This document shows, piece by piece, positions 23,864 through 33,501 of a stretch of 50,884 nt of DNA. Each line of letters opens with the position of its first letter. Positions within the stretch are counted from its first letter, which is position 1. The DNA is taken from the NCBI GenBank assembly GCA_900197625.1, contig FZLS01000012.1, positions 1 to 50,884 on the forward strand. Direction: 5' to 3'. The notes beneath the pieces are model-generated. The model ran no database searches. It worked only from the letters and a program-made list of their open reading frames with translations, and was not told the origin of the DNA. This DNA is from Rhodobacteraceae bacterium Water-Bin34 (GTDB taxonomy: Bacteria > Pseudomonadota > Alphaproteobacteria > Rhodobacterales > Rhodobacteraceae). The position numbers and the translations under genes are program-made.

Positions 23864-26800
23864 GTCAATGCAATGCCTCTATAGTCTTTTACAAATGGTG
23901 CATTATGAATGCTGTCAGCAATTAAGTCAATTCTTATTGCAAACTTTCTATATCCAAGGAATGTACCTGCATCACTTGTATATGTTAATACACCGGTATC
24001 TTTGTTTGCATCTGCTACAGCATATCTATATTCTCTAAAGTCGTCTAAATTAGAAGATGACGAGAAGGTTTGTGCGCCTTCAATAGTTTCTAATTCAATC
24101 CAATCAATAGTATCTTCTGCAGAGCTATCTTGTGCATGTTGTGGTCTAATATAAACTTTAATTTCAGTTCCTGCTGGTCTATAACCTGTTAAGTACAGAT
24201 TTAAATCTTCAGCATCTAAGTCTTCAGCTAATTCAACAGTCTTAGAAATATATTTAGATGTTGTAACAGTTGAATCTGTTACTTTAAATTGATATGCTAA
24301 TAGCGTTGCTAATTCTAAATCAACAATTGGAGTCGAAGTAGAGTTAGATGAGTTAGTCATAGCCACATTAATTAAGAATGGTTTTGGATTTACAAAGTTG
24401 TTTGACCTAGAATAAATAACAACACCATTTTGAGTGAAGAAGTTATTATCACCAAACTTCATTGGCATATCATATGAATTAACAACGTTTGCTGGATCTG
24501 TAAACGTACCACTGATTGAAGTTGTTGTTACAGAATCGTTTGTTTTCTGAATTAATGGTTGTACATAACTTAAATTAATATTATCAACCGATCCAATTGT
24601 ACCAGTTGTTGTTGAATCAAGACCTGTAAGAGTATCACCAGCAACAAATTTCTTAGACATAATCGAAGAACTTTGTTTTAAGTGAAGTGTAGATGCAGTA
24701 TACTTGTTGTAATGTGAAATGATACCAGCAACAATTGGAATACCAGAAGATGTTGCGCCATTGAATGAACAAGGTTTATCTGTAGTCATTTCAGTAGCTG
24801 AATCAACACTTACAATTCTAAATATATCCCTTGCAGTATTACCTGAATTAATTACAAGAATATAATCGCCTGCTGCATAATCAGCAGTAAAGTCATTACC
24901 CGATTGAGTAATAATATTTGTTCCTTGTATCATTGAAACTGAATATCCTACATCAATTTGCTTATAAGCATATTCATTAATATTGAATCTTCCAGTCCAA
25001 TCAGATAATGTTAAGAACTCGTGATCATCATTAGTAAGAGAAACACTACCTGTTGCAGCGTTAAAGTCGTGACGATATAAGTTAAACTTAATATCTTCGT
25101 CTTGTACTGATTGCCATGCTCTATTGTTTGTAGATGTGAATAGAACTCCATCACCCCAGTCCATTACAACTGCTTGACCTTGAGTAGGACCGGCAGTAAG
25201 ATCATCACCACCAACTTTAGAAGTATAATGTAAGTAGTTTGGATCGTTAGCATCTGGCATAATTACCACTGCATATTCTTTTTCAACATCCATTCTAATC
25301 GGAGCATCAAATTGAACTTCTGTAACTGCCGAAGCGTCGTCTGATACACTTACTTCTGAAGGAGATAAATGAGTCTTAGAGAATGGTAAAATAATATTAG
25401 ATGGATAACCATTAATAACTTCGCGTATTGTAATAGTAACACCGTTAATATTTGATTTACGTTTAAAGAATAAATCAACTTTAGATACAAAGATTGAATT
25501 AGATCCACGACCCATACCTTGTTTAATAAAGAATGTTTGAGCTAATGGATCGCCTCGTCTTGTTACCTGAGTCATACGAGATGCTAAGTTTCTTGATGTA
25601 GCAGTTTCTTCTGTACCAAACTCTGGCATTCTTGTTGCGATGGTTGCTTTGTTCTGTGTAATATTATATGCGTGATAAGCAATTTCACCTTTTGAAGTAG
25701 AAGCTGATTCAATACTTGAATATTGACTCACATCAACTGCGGTAAGTACTCTATCACCTACATAGAATTGACCTTGTGGAATTCTAAATACAGCTCTTAA
25801 AATACCGTTTGAATCGGTTGTAACTGCAGCTCCGCGATCTCCAACTTTTTGTACATTTCTTGCATCCATTGCAGCAGGAGAGCCTGGAGCAACATGTGCA
25901 TTAACATCAACACCATCAAAGAAGAAGTAGTGTTGTGTACTAGGACGTAGACCAGAGATGAATACTTTAACGTTTCTTGATCTCATAAATGGTTGGAATT
26001 GAACGTTAGTAACAAAGTCACCAACTTGATCTAATCCACCATCGTTTACAGTAAGACTTGATATTGTACCAGCTTGAGTCCTAGGAGTAATTGTAGTTGT
26101 CGTTCTACCAGAAGTAATACTAGTTGAAGGACCGTTGGTAATTGGACCATCCCAGCTTGTACCAGTGATTGGTAATACTTCTTGTAAATCTTGGAATACA
26201 CCCGCTAAATCAATTTCTAATGGTACTGGATTTTGAATAGTATCGTGAGCCATATCGTGGCTTGGAGAAATCTGAGCATTACCATCATATTTCCAGAAGT
26301 TAGATACACAGTTTCTAAAGTTTGTAGCATAAGGCTGACCAATTAACTTAACATTAGCATTTCTACTTAATGAAGCAACTTCAGCACTATTAACATCTGG
26401 GAATATAGTTGCGCCTGCGGCAGTACTATATTTAAGATCTATTGGGAATGTATTCAATGCAGGAGTAAGAATTTTCTTATCAAAATGAATAGCAGCTTTA
26501 TAGTTAGGATCTTCTGTATTAGCAATATCTGCATCATTCATTGGATCTACAATGTAACCATTCTTAAATCTTGATAAACCATTTTCATCTAAAATTAATA
26601 GATTTTCTGAGCTTTGTTCTAATTGATTTAAACTAATGTAATATTCAAGACCTTCAATTCTTTTTTCGATCTTTTCAATATCACGCATTGTATAGTTTGG
26701 AGTACCGACTGATTTTACTTGTACAGCTGACGAGAACTTACCTTGCTCTGACGCTTCTTTTTGTGATAAGGCAGGATAACCAGGAATAAACACTGTTGAA

Positions 26801-29220
26801 ACAATTAATTGATCTGATCCAACTTTAGGTGTAATTGGATTCTGGCTTTCTTCACCTTTAATAATTTGTGAGTTACCATATGAATCGAAACAAATAGCAT
26901 CAACTCTTGATAGATAACTTTCAACGTCTGATGTGATTGCAGATTCCAATGCCGGTACTAAGAATGTACCAGTAAATGTTGGTGTAACACTTTGTACTGC
27001 GGCTGTTACAACTCCAGCTGCTCCTTGAGATACATCAGTATAATCAACATTTGAATCTTTATCAGCATATGGTCTAAAATCAAAACAATTTCTTAATTGA
27101 TATAATTTACCATTAGTAGCTTTATAGCTTTCTAAATCAGATGATCTTACAAATCCATCTGGTAATGTTGCTGTATCGTCATCAATAGGATAACTATTAA
27201 TGTTAAAGAAGTGTTGTCCTTGCGAAGTATTACGCTGGTAAACTGCAAGTTGTACAACTAATTGTTGACCATTTGCTGGTTGTGGACGACCTTGGATATA
27301 TTCCATATATGATCGATCATAGAAATGGTCGTTTTGATTTGTGTGTAATTTAAAACTGTCGGTAAAATCTGTTCCACCAGGTCCAGTACTAACACTAATA
27401 ATTTTGTATACATCAGGGAAACCTAAACTGTATTTAGAAGTAACAGTTGCAAAGTTAACTTTGATATATGGTTTAACTGATGTTTTAGGATGTGGTATTG
27501 CGTTCGTTAATCTCTTATTGAAGTATACCTCTGCACCACCGGCTGCTGCGCCTGGATCTAATGCAATAGTCATTACTGAATCTGCTAATGTTTTGGTAAC
27601 ACTTACTACTGAAATAACTGTATTTGTGGTATCGACTACGAGAATATCATCTTGATTTACTGCAAAGTCTTCGCCAACTGCAGCTGTAATTTCAATTTCA
27701 TCATTAACTACAGATACAGCTTTTTGAGCTCTAACTGGAATAACCATATCGGTAAATTCTTTAATGTATGGAGTACCTGTATCGAAAACAACTGGTGACT
27801 TATTAATTTCTCTTACTTTGTCATTTGCAGCAACTGTGATCTCACCGGCAGATCCAACAATTTTTACAACTTCATCAAAGTTATTAGGTAAGAGCATTTT
27901 AACGCCCATTAAATATACTCGAGTAGGTGTAAGGTTTTTAACGTATGCCTTACCAATCGTACCATTTACTGAGTTTTTAAGATCTACTATTGCATAGTTA
28001 GTATCCACTGTACCAGAAATAGCTACTACATTAAGATAAGATCCATAATCTATACTTGTTGCTTGGTTAGGTTGAATCGCAGTATTAGCGACATCGTCAA
28101 TTGCAAAATCTAATTTACCACTGTTTTCTACTCTGAAACCTTTAATATAAGCCGTGCCTTTACCAACAAGAGCAGTAAGCTCATTGTTTCTTCGGTCCAT
28201 ATCAACTTTAAAGTTTTCTAAAACATAGTTACCTGATTCTTCGTATGTTCTTTTTGCCATTTCATCAGCAATAGAATTGAACTGAGCAACGTCACGTAAA
28301 GTAACTGCTGAGCCATTTTGATAACGAATCAATGTAAAGAATACAGGATCTACGTCTGCAACTGCAGTATCTTTTACAACTAATTTTGGAACCATTGAAA
28401 GTCTATCAGCACCAGGTGCATTTTCATTCTGCGACCCGTTTGCATTATCATACAAAGTGTTATCTTGTAATGAACTTACTAATAATTCGTCAACTTCATA
28501 ACCAACTGATAAATCATCAGGTTGATCGTTGTATTTTGATACAACTAATGTTTGATCTTTTGTAAATAGGAAATGACCTTTTTGGAAAATAACACCGGCC
28601 GATGCTCTAATACCGAATGATTTACCAACAGGATCATTTTGTAATGTTACGTTAATTTGCCATAAAGCAGCGTCTGCTCCAGATCCGCCTTCTTGTAATG
28701 CGCTAACTAAAACTGAACCGTTATAAACATATTTCGTAATTGTTAATGCTTCACCAGTTTGGAAACGTTGAACAGCACCATTTGTATTCAAATAGTTAAT
28801 AAAGAAAGTATTAAGATCTGGTGGTCTTGTTTCAAAACCGCGAGTAGCAGCAATGATATTAGCTTTAAGACCAGCAGCATTTGATACCTCGTATACAACA
28901 TCGACGTCTGTTACTAAGCCGTCAATAATTGCTGTACTTGGACCAGATACGTATGATTCAACATCGAAGTCAGTTTTATCGGTTAACCTTACAAATTCTA
29001 AACCGTTAAGGTTAGTAAAGTTACAACCTTTAATAATAGTACCTTCCTGGTAGATATTATCTCCGAATTGCTCTACTTGATTTTGAAGAATTGATTGAAG
29101 TTGAGTCAGCTCTCTTGCTTGTACAGCATATGCTGGCTTAAACAGAATCTTATAGAACTGCTTTTCGACATCAAAGTCATCAAAATATGGTGCAATATTT
29201 AAATTTGTATTAATAGGCAT
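23860..29220 (-). CDS. Giant DUF4815-type baseplate/fibre structural protein (1786 aa)
   Basis: The N-terminus (MPINTNLNIAPYFDDFD, then ARELTQLQSILQNQVEQFG and EGTIIKGCNF) matches the DUF4815 signature found in large virion proteins of cyanophages and pelagiphages. The following 500 residues continue this region. Near residues 1078-1100 a strand-rich repeat (SGLRPSTQHYFFFDG) occurs. Near 1227 is GDPLAQTFFI, followed by a jelly-roll-like stretch (VDLFFKRKS, ITIREVINGYPS). The C-terminus is another beta domain (GYRPAGTEIKVYIRPQHA). It follows the gp8-like wedge gene by 15 nt and has an AAAGGAAA ribosome site. Order and size suggest a tail-fibre-like component attached to the baseplate. No enzyme motif was recognised. 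Confidence 0.8.
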   Translation of the reverse strand: MPINTNLNIAPYFDDFDVEKQFYKILFKPAYAVQARELTQLQSILQNQVEQFGDNIYQEGTIIKGCNFTNLNGLEFVRLTDKTDFDVESYVSGPSTAIIDGLVTDVDVVYEVSNAAGLKANIIAATRGFETRPPDLNTFFINYLNTNGAVQRFQTGEALTITKYVYNGSVLVSALQEGGSGADAALWQINVTLQNDPVGKSFGIRASAGVIFQKGHFLFTKDQTLVVSKYNDQPDDLSVGYEVDELLVSSLQDNTLYDNANGSQNENAPGADRLSMVPKLVVKDTAVADVDPVFFTLIRYQNGSAVTLRDVAQFNSIADEMAKRTYEESGNYVLENFKVDMDRRNNELTALVGKGTAYIKGFRVENSGKLDFAIDDVANTAIQPNQATSIDYGSYLNVVAISGTVDTNYAIVDLKNSVNGTIGKAYVKNLTPTRVYLMGVKMLLPNNFDEVVKIVGSAGEITVAANDKVREINKSPVVFDTGTPYIKEFTDMVIPVRAQKAVSVVNDEIEITAAVGEDFAVNQDDILVVDTTNTVISVVSVTKTLADSVMTIALDPGAAAGGAEVYFNKRLTNAIPHPKTSVKPYIKVNFATVTSKYSLGFPDVYKIISVSTGPGGTDFTDSFKLHTNQNDHFYDRSYMEYIQGRPQPANGQQLVVQLAVYQRNTSQGQHFFNINSYPIDDDTATLPDGFVRSSDLESYKATNGKLYQLRNCFDFRPYADKDSNVDYTDVSQGAAGVVTAAVQSVTPTFTGTFLVPALESAITSDVESYLSRVDAICFDSYGNSQIIKGEESQNPITPKVGSDQLIVSTVFIPGYPALSQKEASEQGKFSSAVQVKSVGTPNYTMRDIEKIEKRIEGLEYYISLNQLEQSSENLLILDENGLSRFKNGYIVDPMNDADIANTEDPNYKAAIHFDKKILTPALNTFPIDLKYSTAAGATIFPDVNSAEVASLSRNANVKLIGQPYATNFRNCVSNFWKYDGNAQISPSHDMAHDTIQNPVPLEIDLAGVFQDLQEVLPITGTSWDGPITNGPSTSITSGRTTTTITPRTQAGTISSLTVNDGGLDQVGDFVTNVQFQPFMRSRNVKVFISGLRPSTQHYFFFDGVDVNAHVAPGSPAAMDARNVQKVGDRGAAVTTDSNGILRAVFRIPQGQFYVGDRVLTAVDVSQYSSIESASTSKGEIAYHAYNITQNKATIATRMPEFGTEETATSRNLASRMTQVTRRGDPLAQTFFIKQGMGRGSNSIFVSKVDLFFKRKSNINGVTITIREVINGYPSNIILPFSKTHLSPSEVSVSDDASAVTEVQFDAPIRMDVEKEYAVVIMPDANDPNYLHYTSKVGGDDLTAGPTQGQAVVMDWGDGVLFTSTNNRAWQSVQDEDIKFNLYRHDFNAATGSVSLTNDDHEFLTLSDWTGRFNINEYAYKQIDVGYSVSMIQGTNIITQSGNDFTADYAAGDYILVINSGNTARDIFRIVSVDSATEMTTDKPCSFNGATSSGIPIVAGIISHYNKYTASTLHLKQSSSIMSKKFVAGDTLTGLDSTTTGTIGSVDNINLSYVQPLIQKTNDSVTTTSISGTFTDPANVVNSYDMPMKFGDNNFFTQNGVVIYSRSNNFVNPKPFLINVAMTNSSNSTSTPIVDLELATLLAYQFKVTDSTVTTSKYISKTVELAEDLDAEDLNLYLTGYRPAGTEIKVYIRPQHAQDSSAEDTIDWIELETIEGAQTFSSSSNLDDFREYRYAVADANKDTGVLTYTSDAGTFLGYRKFAIRIDLIADSIHNAPFVKDYRGIALT

Positions 29221-29235
29221 CTATTTGAGTTTCCT

Positions 29236-30888
29236 TTAAAATTCTAAGACCAACTTATATTCTTCTCTTGAACTTTCAGCCCGATTTAACGGGAAAAAGT
29301 CTTCCATAAAGTATACTGTTCCGGATCTTTGAGTATATCTTGATTCAATAACATTATTAGCTACTGGTATATTTATCTGTATTCTTTGTCCTGTTGCATT
29401 AATCAGGTCCTTATCATAGTCTAATGATATGTCATTATTAGCACTATTTATTTGCGGTCCCATATAGTTACAGATAAAGACTGTATTGGAACTTGCTTGT
29501 ATATCATGTATACGACCACTAAAAGTGATGTTATTATTTATATCGACCTGAGTAACAGTTGTATCTACTTCAAACTTTCCATAATCATCGGTAATAATTT
29601 CTATTCTATTATCAAATACTTCAGGTGAAGCAGTGTTTGCTGTTTCTGGGTCAGGCGTAAATTCTGGATTCTTTACAATTCCAACAGCAGAATAACTATT
29701 AGATTTGCCAATTTTATTATTGTCTGTTTCTGTAATGTATGCATATAATAAAACGTGTCTGCAATGCATTTCATCAATAAGATTAAAACCGTGATAACCT
29801 AATGGAGATAATACTGGTCTTAATGTTGCTCTTACATCGACAGGATTATCATCTTCATCTGGTTCAAAATCAAAAATAGGATCGACAATACGAGCTGTAA
29901 TATTATTATAGTTTGAGCCTGTTTCTAATAATTCGATATTAGTAATTGTACCTTCTACAACTCTTGGAATAGCAACAGCACCTTCGCCATCACCTAATAT
30001 TTCAACCGTTGGTACGATTTTAAGTGTTGAGTTAATAATAACGCCATCACCTTTTGGATCTCCAACAACTCTTAATCTTACTACTCGAGCTGTTTCATCA
30101 TAGGTAGAACTATCAACAACGTATGTATACGCAACGTTATTTGGAGTATTTAAATATATTGTCATACCAGCATAGTAGTTAGAAATCTGGCTTAGGAAAG
30201 AAGATTGAATTACAATTTCACCATTATTACCTGGAGGACCAACCACGATACCACTTTCTAATGTAGGATAACCTGCATTATCAATATAGTTTTCTACAAA
30301 AATATCAGAAACTTCTGAACCTGTAATGACGTTATTAGCATCTGCTTCAGGATCAGGATTAATTTCAAATGTACCAACTAAAGGAATAAAACCAGAAGCA
30401 TTATAAGCTTCAAATTGTTGCTCAGTTAAATAATACATAAACTTCCAAACATAACCGTCTGGCATTCTGTAAATCTGATTTTCAGTTGTTGGATTATAAT
30501 TTGGTGGTACTGTAGAAAGAGCACCATTATTATTTGAAAGGCATTTATAAATTCTGTAATCGCCTGAATCGTTATTTGTAGGACCCACAACAGAATAAAA
30601 GTTTGACTGTTCTAAGTCAATAAGATCATCGTACTGAGTATATAATGCATCTTTTTGCCAAGGATAATATTTAATCATAAACTTAATATCAGAGTTAAAT
30701 ACTTGCTTGCCGAAAAGAATGCTTTCTTTAAATTCCATCTTCGAGTGCAGTGAGTTAACAGCAGGAATACGATTCAACTCGCCGATAACGGTTGAAGAAA
30801 TCATAAAATAGAACTCATTATCGAGAAGTTCTTGATAGAAATCTCGAGTAATGTCGTTCTTCATCGTTGTAGTTAAAATTTCTGGCAT
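29236..30888 (-). CDS. gp8: Baseplate wedge subunit, gp8-like (550 aa)
   Basis: The region YRIYKCLSNNNG (near residue 110) followed by PP..NP and MPDGYVWKFMYYLT (near 142-155) matches T4 gp8, where YRCL...PP...DGYVWEYLF occurs in the same order. An N-terminal helix and an FYFMISS strand precede it. At 550 residues it is longer than T4 gp8 (334) but typical for marine relatives, which carry added beta domains in the C-terminal half. gp8 dimers belong to the baseplate wedge and help bind tail fibre parts. A TATAAATA late promoter lies 25 nt upstream of the ATG. The giant DUF4815 protein follows directly. Confidence 0.75.
   Translation of the reverse strand: MPEILTTTMKNDITRDFYQELLDNEFYFMISSTVIGELNRIPAVNSLHSKMEFKESILFGKQVFNSDIKFMIKYYPWQKDALYTQYDDLIDLEQSNFYSVVGPTNNDSGDYRIYKCLSNNNGALSTVPPNYNPTTENQIYRMPDGYVWKFMYYLTEQQFEAYNASGFIPLVGTFEINPDPEADANNVITGSEVSDIFVENYIDNAGYPTLESGIVVGPPGNNGEIVIQSSFLSQISNYYAGMTIYLNTPNNVAYTYVVDSSTYDETARVVRLRVVGDPKGDGVIINSTLKIVPTVEILGDGEGAVAIPRVVEGTITNIELLETGSNYNNITARIVDPIFDFEPDEDDNPVDVRATLRPVLSPLGYHGFNLIDEMHCRHVLLYAYITETDNNKIGKSNSYSAVGIVKNPEFTPDPETANTASPEVFDNRIEIITDDYGKFEVDTTVTQVDINNNITFSGRIHDIQASSNTVFICNYMGPQINSANNDISLDYDKDLINATGQRIQINIPVANNVIESRYTQRSGTVYFMEDFFPLNRAESSREEYKLVLEF
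29535..29542 (-). promoter_or_regulatory. Possible internal late promoter element TATAAATA
   Basis: Exact TATAAATA on the minus strand within the 3' part of the gp8-like gene, about 315 nt before the start of the 1786-aa gene. It could provide extra transcripts of that gene, but a chance match in AT-rich coding DNA is equally possible. Confidence 0.3.
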
Positions 30889-30912
30889 TTCACTTAACCC
30901 TAGCTTTTGTAA

Positions 30913-30920
30913 TATTTATA
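30913..30920 (-). promoter_or_regulatory. T4-type late promoter element TATAAATA
   Basis: Exact TATAAATA on the minus strand, 25 nt upstream of the gp8-like ATG, in the 39-nt gap after the subtilase stop codon. Of the intergenic late promoters here it is the closest to its start codon. Confidence 0.75.
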
Positions 30921-30927
30921 AACACTT

Positions 30928-33498
30928 TTAACCTCTTCTGCGAATACGTTGCCGTGGATAAACTGTTCCTGATTCCGGCCTCGCATTAAAATTCTTTTGT
31001 GGAAAACTATTTCCCGATACACTTCTTTGATTTATCCAACGCAACATTCTATTGGGTGCACCTTGTAAACTGTCTCTATCCATAGGATCATCAGTTCCGG
31101 TGTCTGCCATTAAATCTTTATTAGAGTTATTTATTATCCATTCTTGCGCCTGAGCCTGATTCATGTTAGGCCAAGATTCTGCAAGAATAGCAAGTACACC
31201 AGCAACCTGTGGTCCAGCCATACTTGTTCCTTGATACTTACCTAACTGATACGTACTATTTCTTGGATCAGCCGTACCGCCTGAATGTAAGCTACTTTGA
31301 ATACCTTCGCCAGCAGCATAGACATCTACTTGAGTTCCACAATTACTAAAGTTAGCTTTATCTTCATTCTCATCATTTGATAAAGCTCCAACATTAATAC
31401 TTGCGGCTAAACCTGCAGCTGAGCCAGAACCTCGGTGTAAAAAATTAGTAAAAGAATTTCCAAGAAAATCTAATGTATATTCATTATCATAATCTTGATC
31501 TCCAGATGCAGTTGTTTTCCAACTCGCATTTCCAGCAGAACATACAATAATAATACCATCAGCAATTGCGTCTTCCATATCTGCATTTCTTGAATCGAAC
31601 CAGTTAGGAATAGTCATTGATAAATCAGCGTTTGGAGCGTAACAACCTCTTGCTTGCAATTCAGCTTGATTTAAAGCTGCGCCATAAGTATTAGATGTAG
31701 CACCACGATAAGTAATCTGATATATATATCCAAATCCATTTGTACCAGGTGTTGTAATTGATCCATAACTATTATTTGTAATTGTTGGATTACGTCGACC
31801 AGTTTCTGGATTAATAGGTTTTGTATTGTGCCATTGTCTTATATAGTCCCATATCCTTGTACTTGATAAACTATTTGGATTTGTACCATATGGACTAATG
31901 TTATAAATGTTAGCATCTCTTGCCCAACCCTGAGAATTACCTGCTACTGTTCCTGCACAATGGCATCCGTGATTATTATCATCTTCGTCAGTTTCATCTG
32001 TATACAAACCACTTCTATCATAAGTGTATGTACCATTTGAACCAAATCCTAAAGCACTTGTTAACGAAAACCAATTAAATTGATTAATTCTTGAAGCGCC
32101 GTTTGCTGCTGGTGTATAATATGAAGGACCGGTATCATTATCCCTAAAAATATCTCTTAAAACAGCAAAGTCTGGTTTACTTAACACTGGTTCAAAATAT
32201 GATTTAAATAGGGCGTACCCTTTCGGATTATTAGTTAACATTCCAGATGGAGTTTTTACTGAGTCAGACCATTCCGGTGACAGTGATCCGCCATCCCAAA
32301 AAGTACTCATATCCCACATTGACCAGTTCATCAAATACATATATTCTTTATAAGCTACCTCAGCTGCCTCATCCACTGTTGCCCAATCGGATGCATAACC
32401 AGACGGATCAAAAAATCCGCCATCAATAGCTTCTTTCATAGCAAGGTGCAATTCTGTTGTTTGCCAATTAGCATTATTAGTTGCTAACCAATTCACAGCT
32501 GTTGCAGATCCCGGCACCGCACCCATAATACCAAACAAATGTATTGTGTGCATAAGATGTTCTACAAGTTCTTCAATATCTCTATCACCAACCGATGGGC
32601 TTGGCCCGCTAATATTAGCATACCAAACCATATCGTTATGTACGTGGTCATCTAAAAAATCTACGTATCCTGCATACTGTGCAGCGCCTGCGTCTGTTAA
32701 AAAGTTTGGACTATATTCAGAACCACCACCGTATGCAATTCTTTGAACGGCAGGAAGTCCTGCGTGTATAGTTCCTGTAGCGCCTTGTAATGTTTTAATT
32801 AAATTGATTTGATGGTCTACATTAATAAGAGGATATGTTGGATCAATTAACAATGTTACCATTTTGGCAGTTTTTTCTGCCCACATATCAGGTACTGCGG
32901 TTTGACCTCCAACTGCGCCCGCAACAACCATCTTTAAACCACGAGCTGTTATTTGTCTATCAAATACTGCTCCATTAGATGAGTCATTTACAAGTGCACC
33001 ATTTGAATAATCTATCCCAGTTCCAATTGCTGCAAATTCTGGGTGGGCAGGATTAATATGACCATCTACAATTACAACATCAACATTTTTACCTGAAGCA
33101 GTAACTGTTAGCGTATCAGTTATATTTGGACTACTACCGTCAGAGCCCCAGTTACTTCTATTTGCTTCTTCGGAATGTCTAAGCAAACCCCAGTTTACGT
33201 CGTCTACATCTGTAAACCAATCTTTAGAAAACTTTTCAGTTACTTTCCAACCAGCAGGACGCGTTGTGAGTTCTATCATTTCTACGAGTTCAACAGCTCT
33301 TACTCTATCGTCTTGTTTAATGAGCATTGCTTCAGCATGTTCTAACATGTAATGAGTGTTACGACTTATTTCTCTTCTATGGGTAAGCCCGACCGCTCTG
33401 TTTGGAATAAACAAATCACCGCCTTCTGTTTCCATATCATCATAAAAAGATTCTAAATCTTCTCTATTATGAAGTGTGATGATCCATTCCTGTAGCAT
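30928..33498 (-). CDS. Subtilisin-like serine protease (S8 family) with a very large insertion (856 aa)
   Basis: All three S8 motifs are present in order: Asp145 in VDVVIVDGHI, His510 in NHGCHCAGT, and Ser759 in GTSMAGPQVAG. The oxyanion-type SAGN also lies between His and Ser. In subtilisin about 30 residues separate Asp and His; here there are 365, so an extra domain of some 330 residues (about 160-500) is inserted in the catalytic domain. The first 110 residues resemble a propeptide (MLQEWIITLHNREDLESF...). No secretory signal peptide is seen, so it probably acts within the infected cell or the virion. It lies between a fibre-like gene and the gp8-like gene. Possible roles are maturation of virion proteins or attack on host surface proteins; neither is shown. 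Confidence 0.85.
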   Translation of the reverse strand: MLQEWIITLHNREDLESFYDDMETEGGDLFIPNRAVGLTHRREISRNTHYMLEHAEAMLIKQDDRVRAVELVEMIELTTRPAGWKVTEKFSKDWFTDVDDVNWGLLRHSEEANRSNWGSDGSSPNITDTLTVTASGKNVDVVIVDGHINPAHPEFAAIGTGIDYSNGALVNDSSNGAVFDRQITARGLKMVVAGAVGGQTAVPDMWAEKTAKMVTLLIDPTYPLINVDHQINLIKTLQGATGTIHAGLPAVQRIAYGGGSEYSPNFLTDAGAAQYAGYVDFLDDHVHNDMVWYANISGPSPSVGDRDIEELVEHLMHTIHLFGIMGAVPGSATAVNWLATNNANWQTTELHLAMKEAIDGGFFDPSGYASDWATVDEAAEVAYKEYMYLMNWSMWDMSTFWDGGSLSPEWSDSVKTPSGMLTNNPKGYALFKSYFEPVLSKPDFAVLRDIFRDNDTGPSYYTPAANGASRINQFNWFSLTSALGFGSNGTYTYDRSGLYTDETDEDDNNHGCHCAGTVAGNSQGWARDANIYNISPYGTNPNSLSSTRIWDYIRQWHNTKPINPETGRRNPTITNNSYGSITTPGTNGFGYIYQITYRGATSNTYGAALNQAELQARGCYAPNADLSMTIPNWFDSRNADMEDAIADGIIIVCSAGNASWKTTASGDQDYDNEYTLDFLGNSFTNFLHRGSGSAAGLAASINVGALSNDENEDKANFSNCGTQVDVYAAGEGIQSSLHSGGTADPRNSTYQLGKYQGTSMAGPQVAGVLAILAESWPNMNQAQAQEWIINNSNKDLMADTGTDDPMDRDSLQGAPNRMLRWINQRSVSGNSFPQKNFNARPESGTVYPRQRIRRRG

Positions 33499-33501
33499 TT
33501 A

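Noticed and set aside
32520-32600. EHLMH in the subtilase insert as a classic HExxH zinc protease motif
   Set aside because: The order is EHxxH rather than HExxH, and no further consensus of a zincin was seen.
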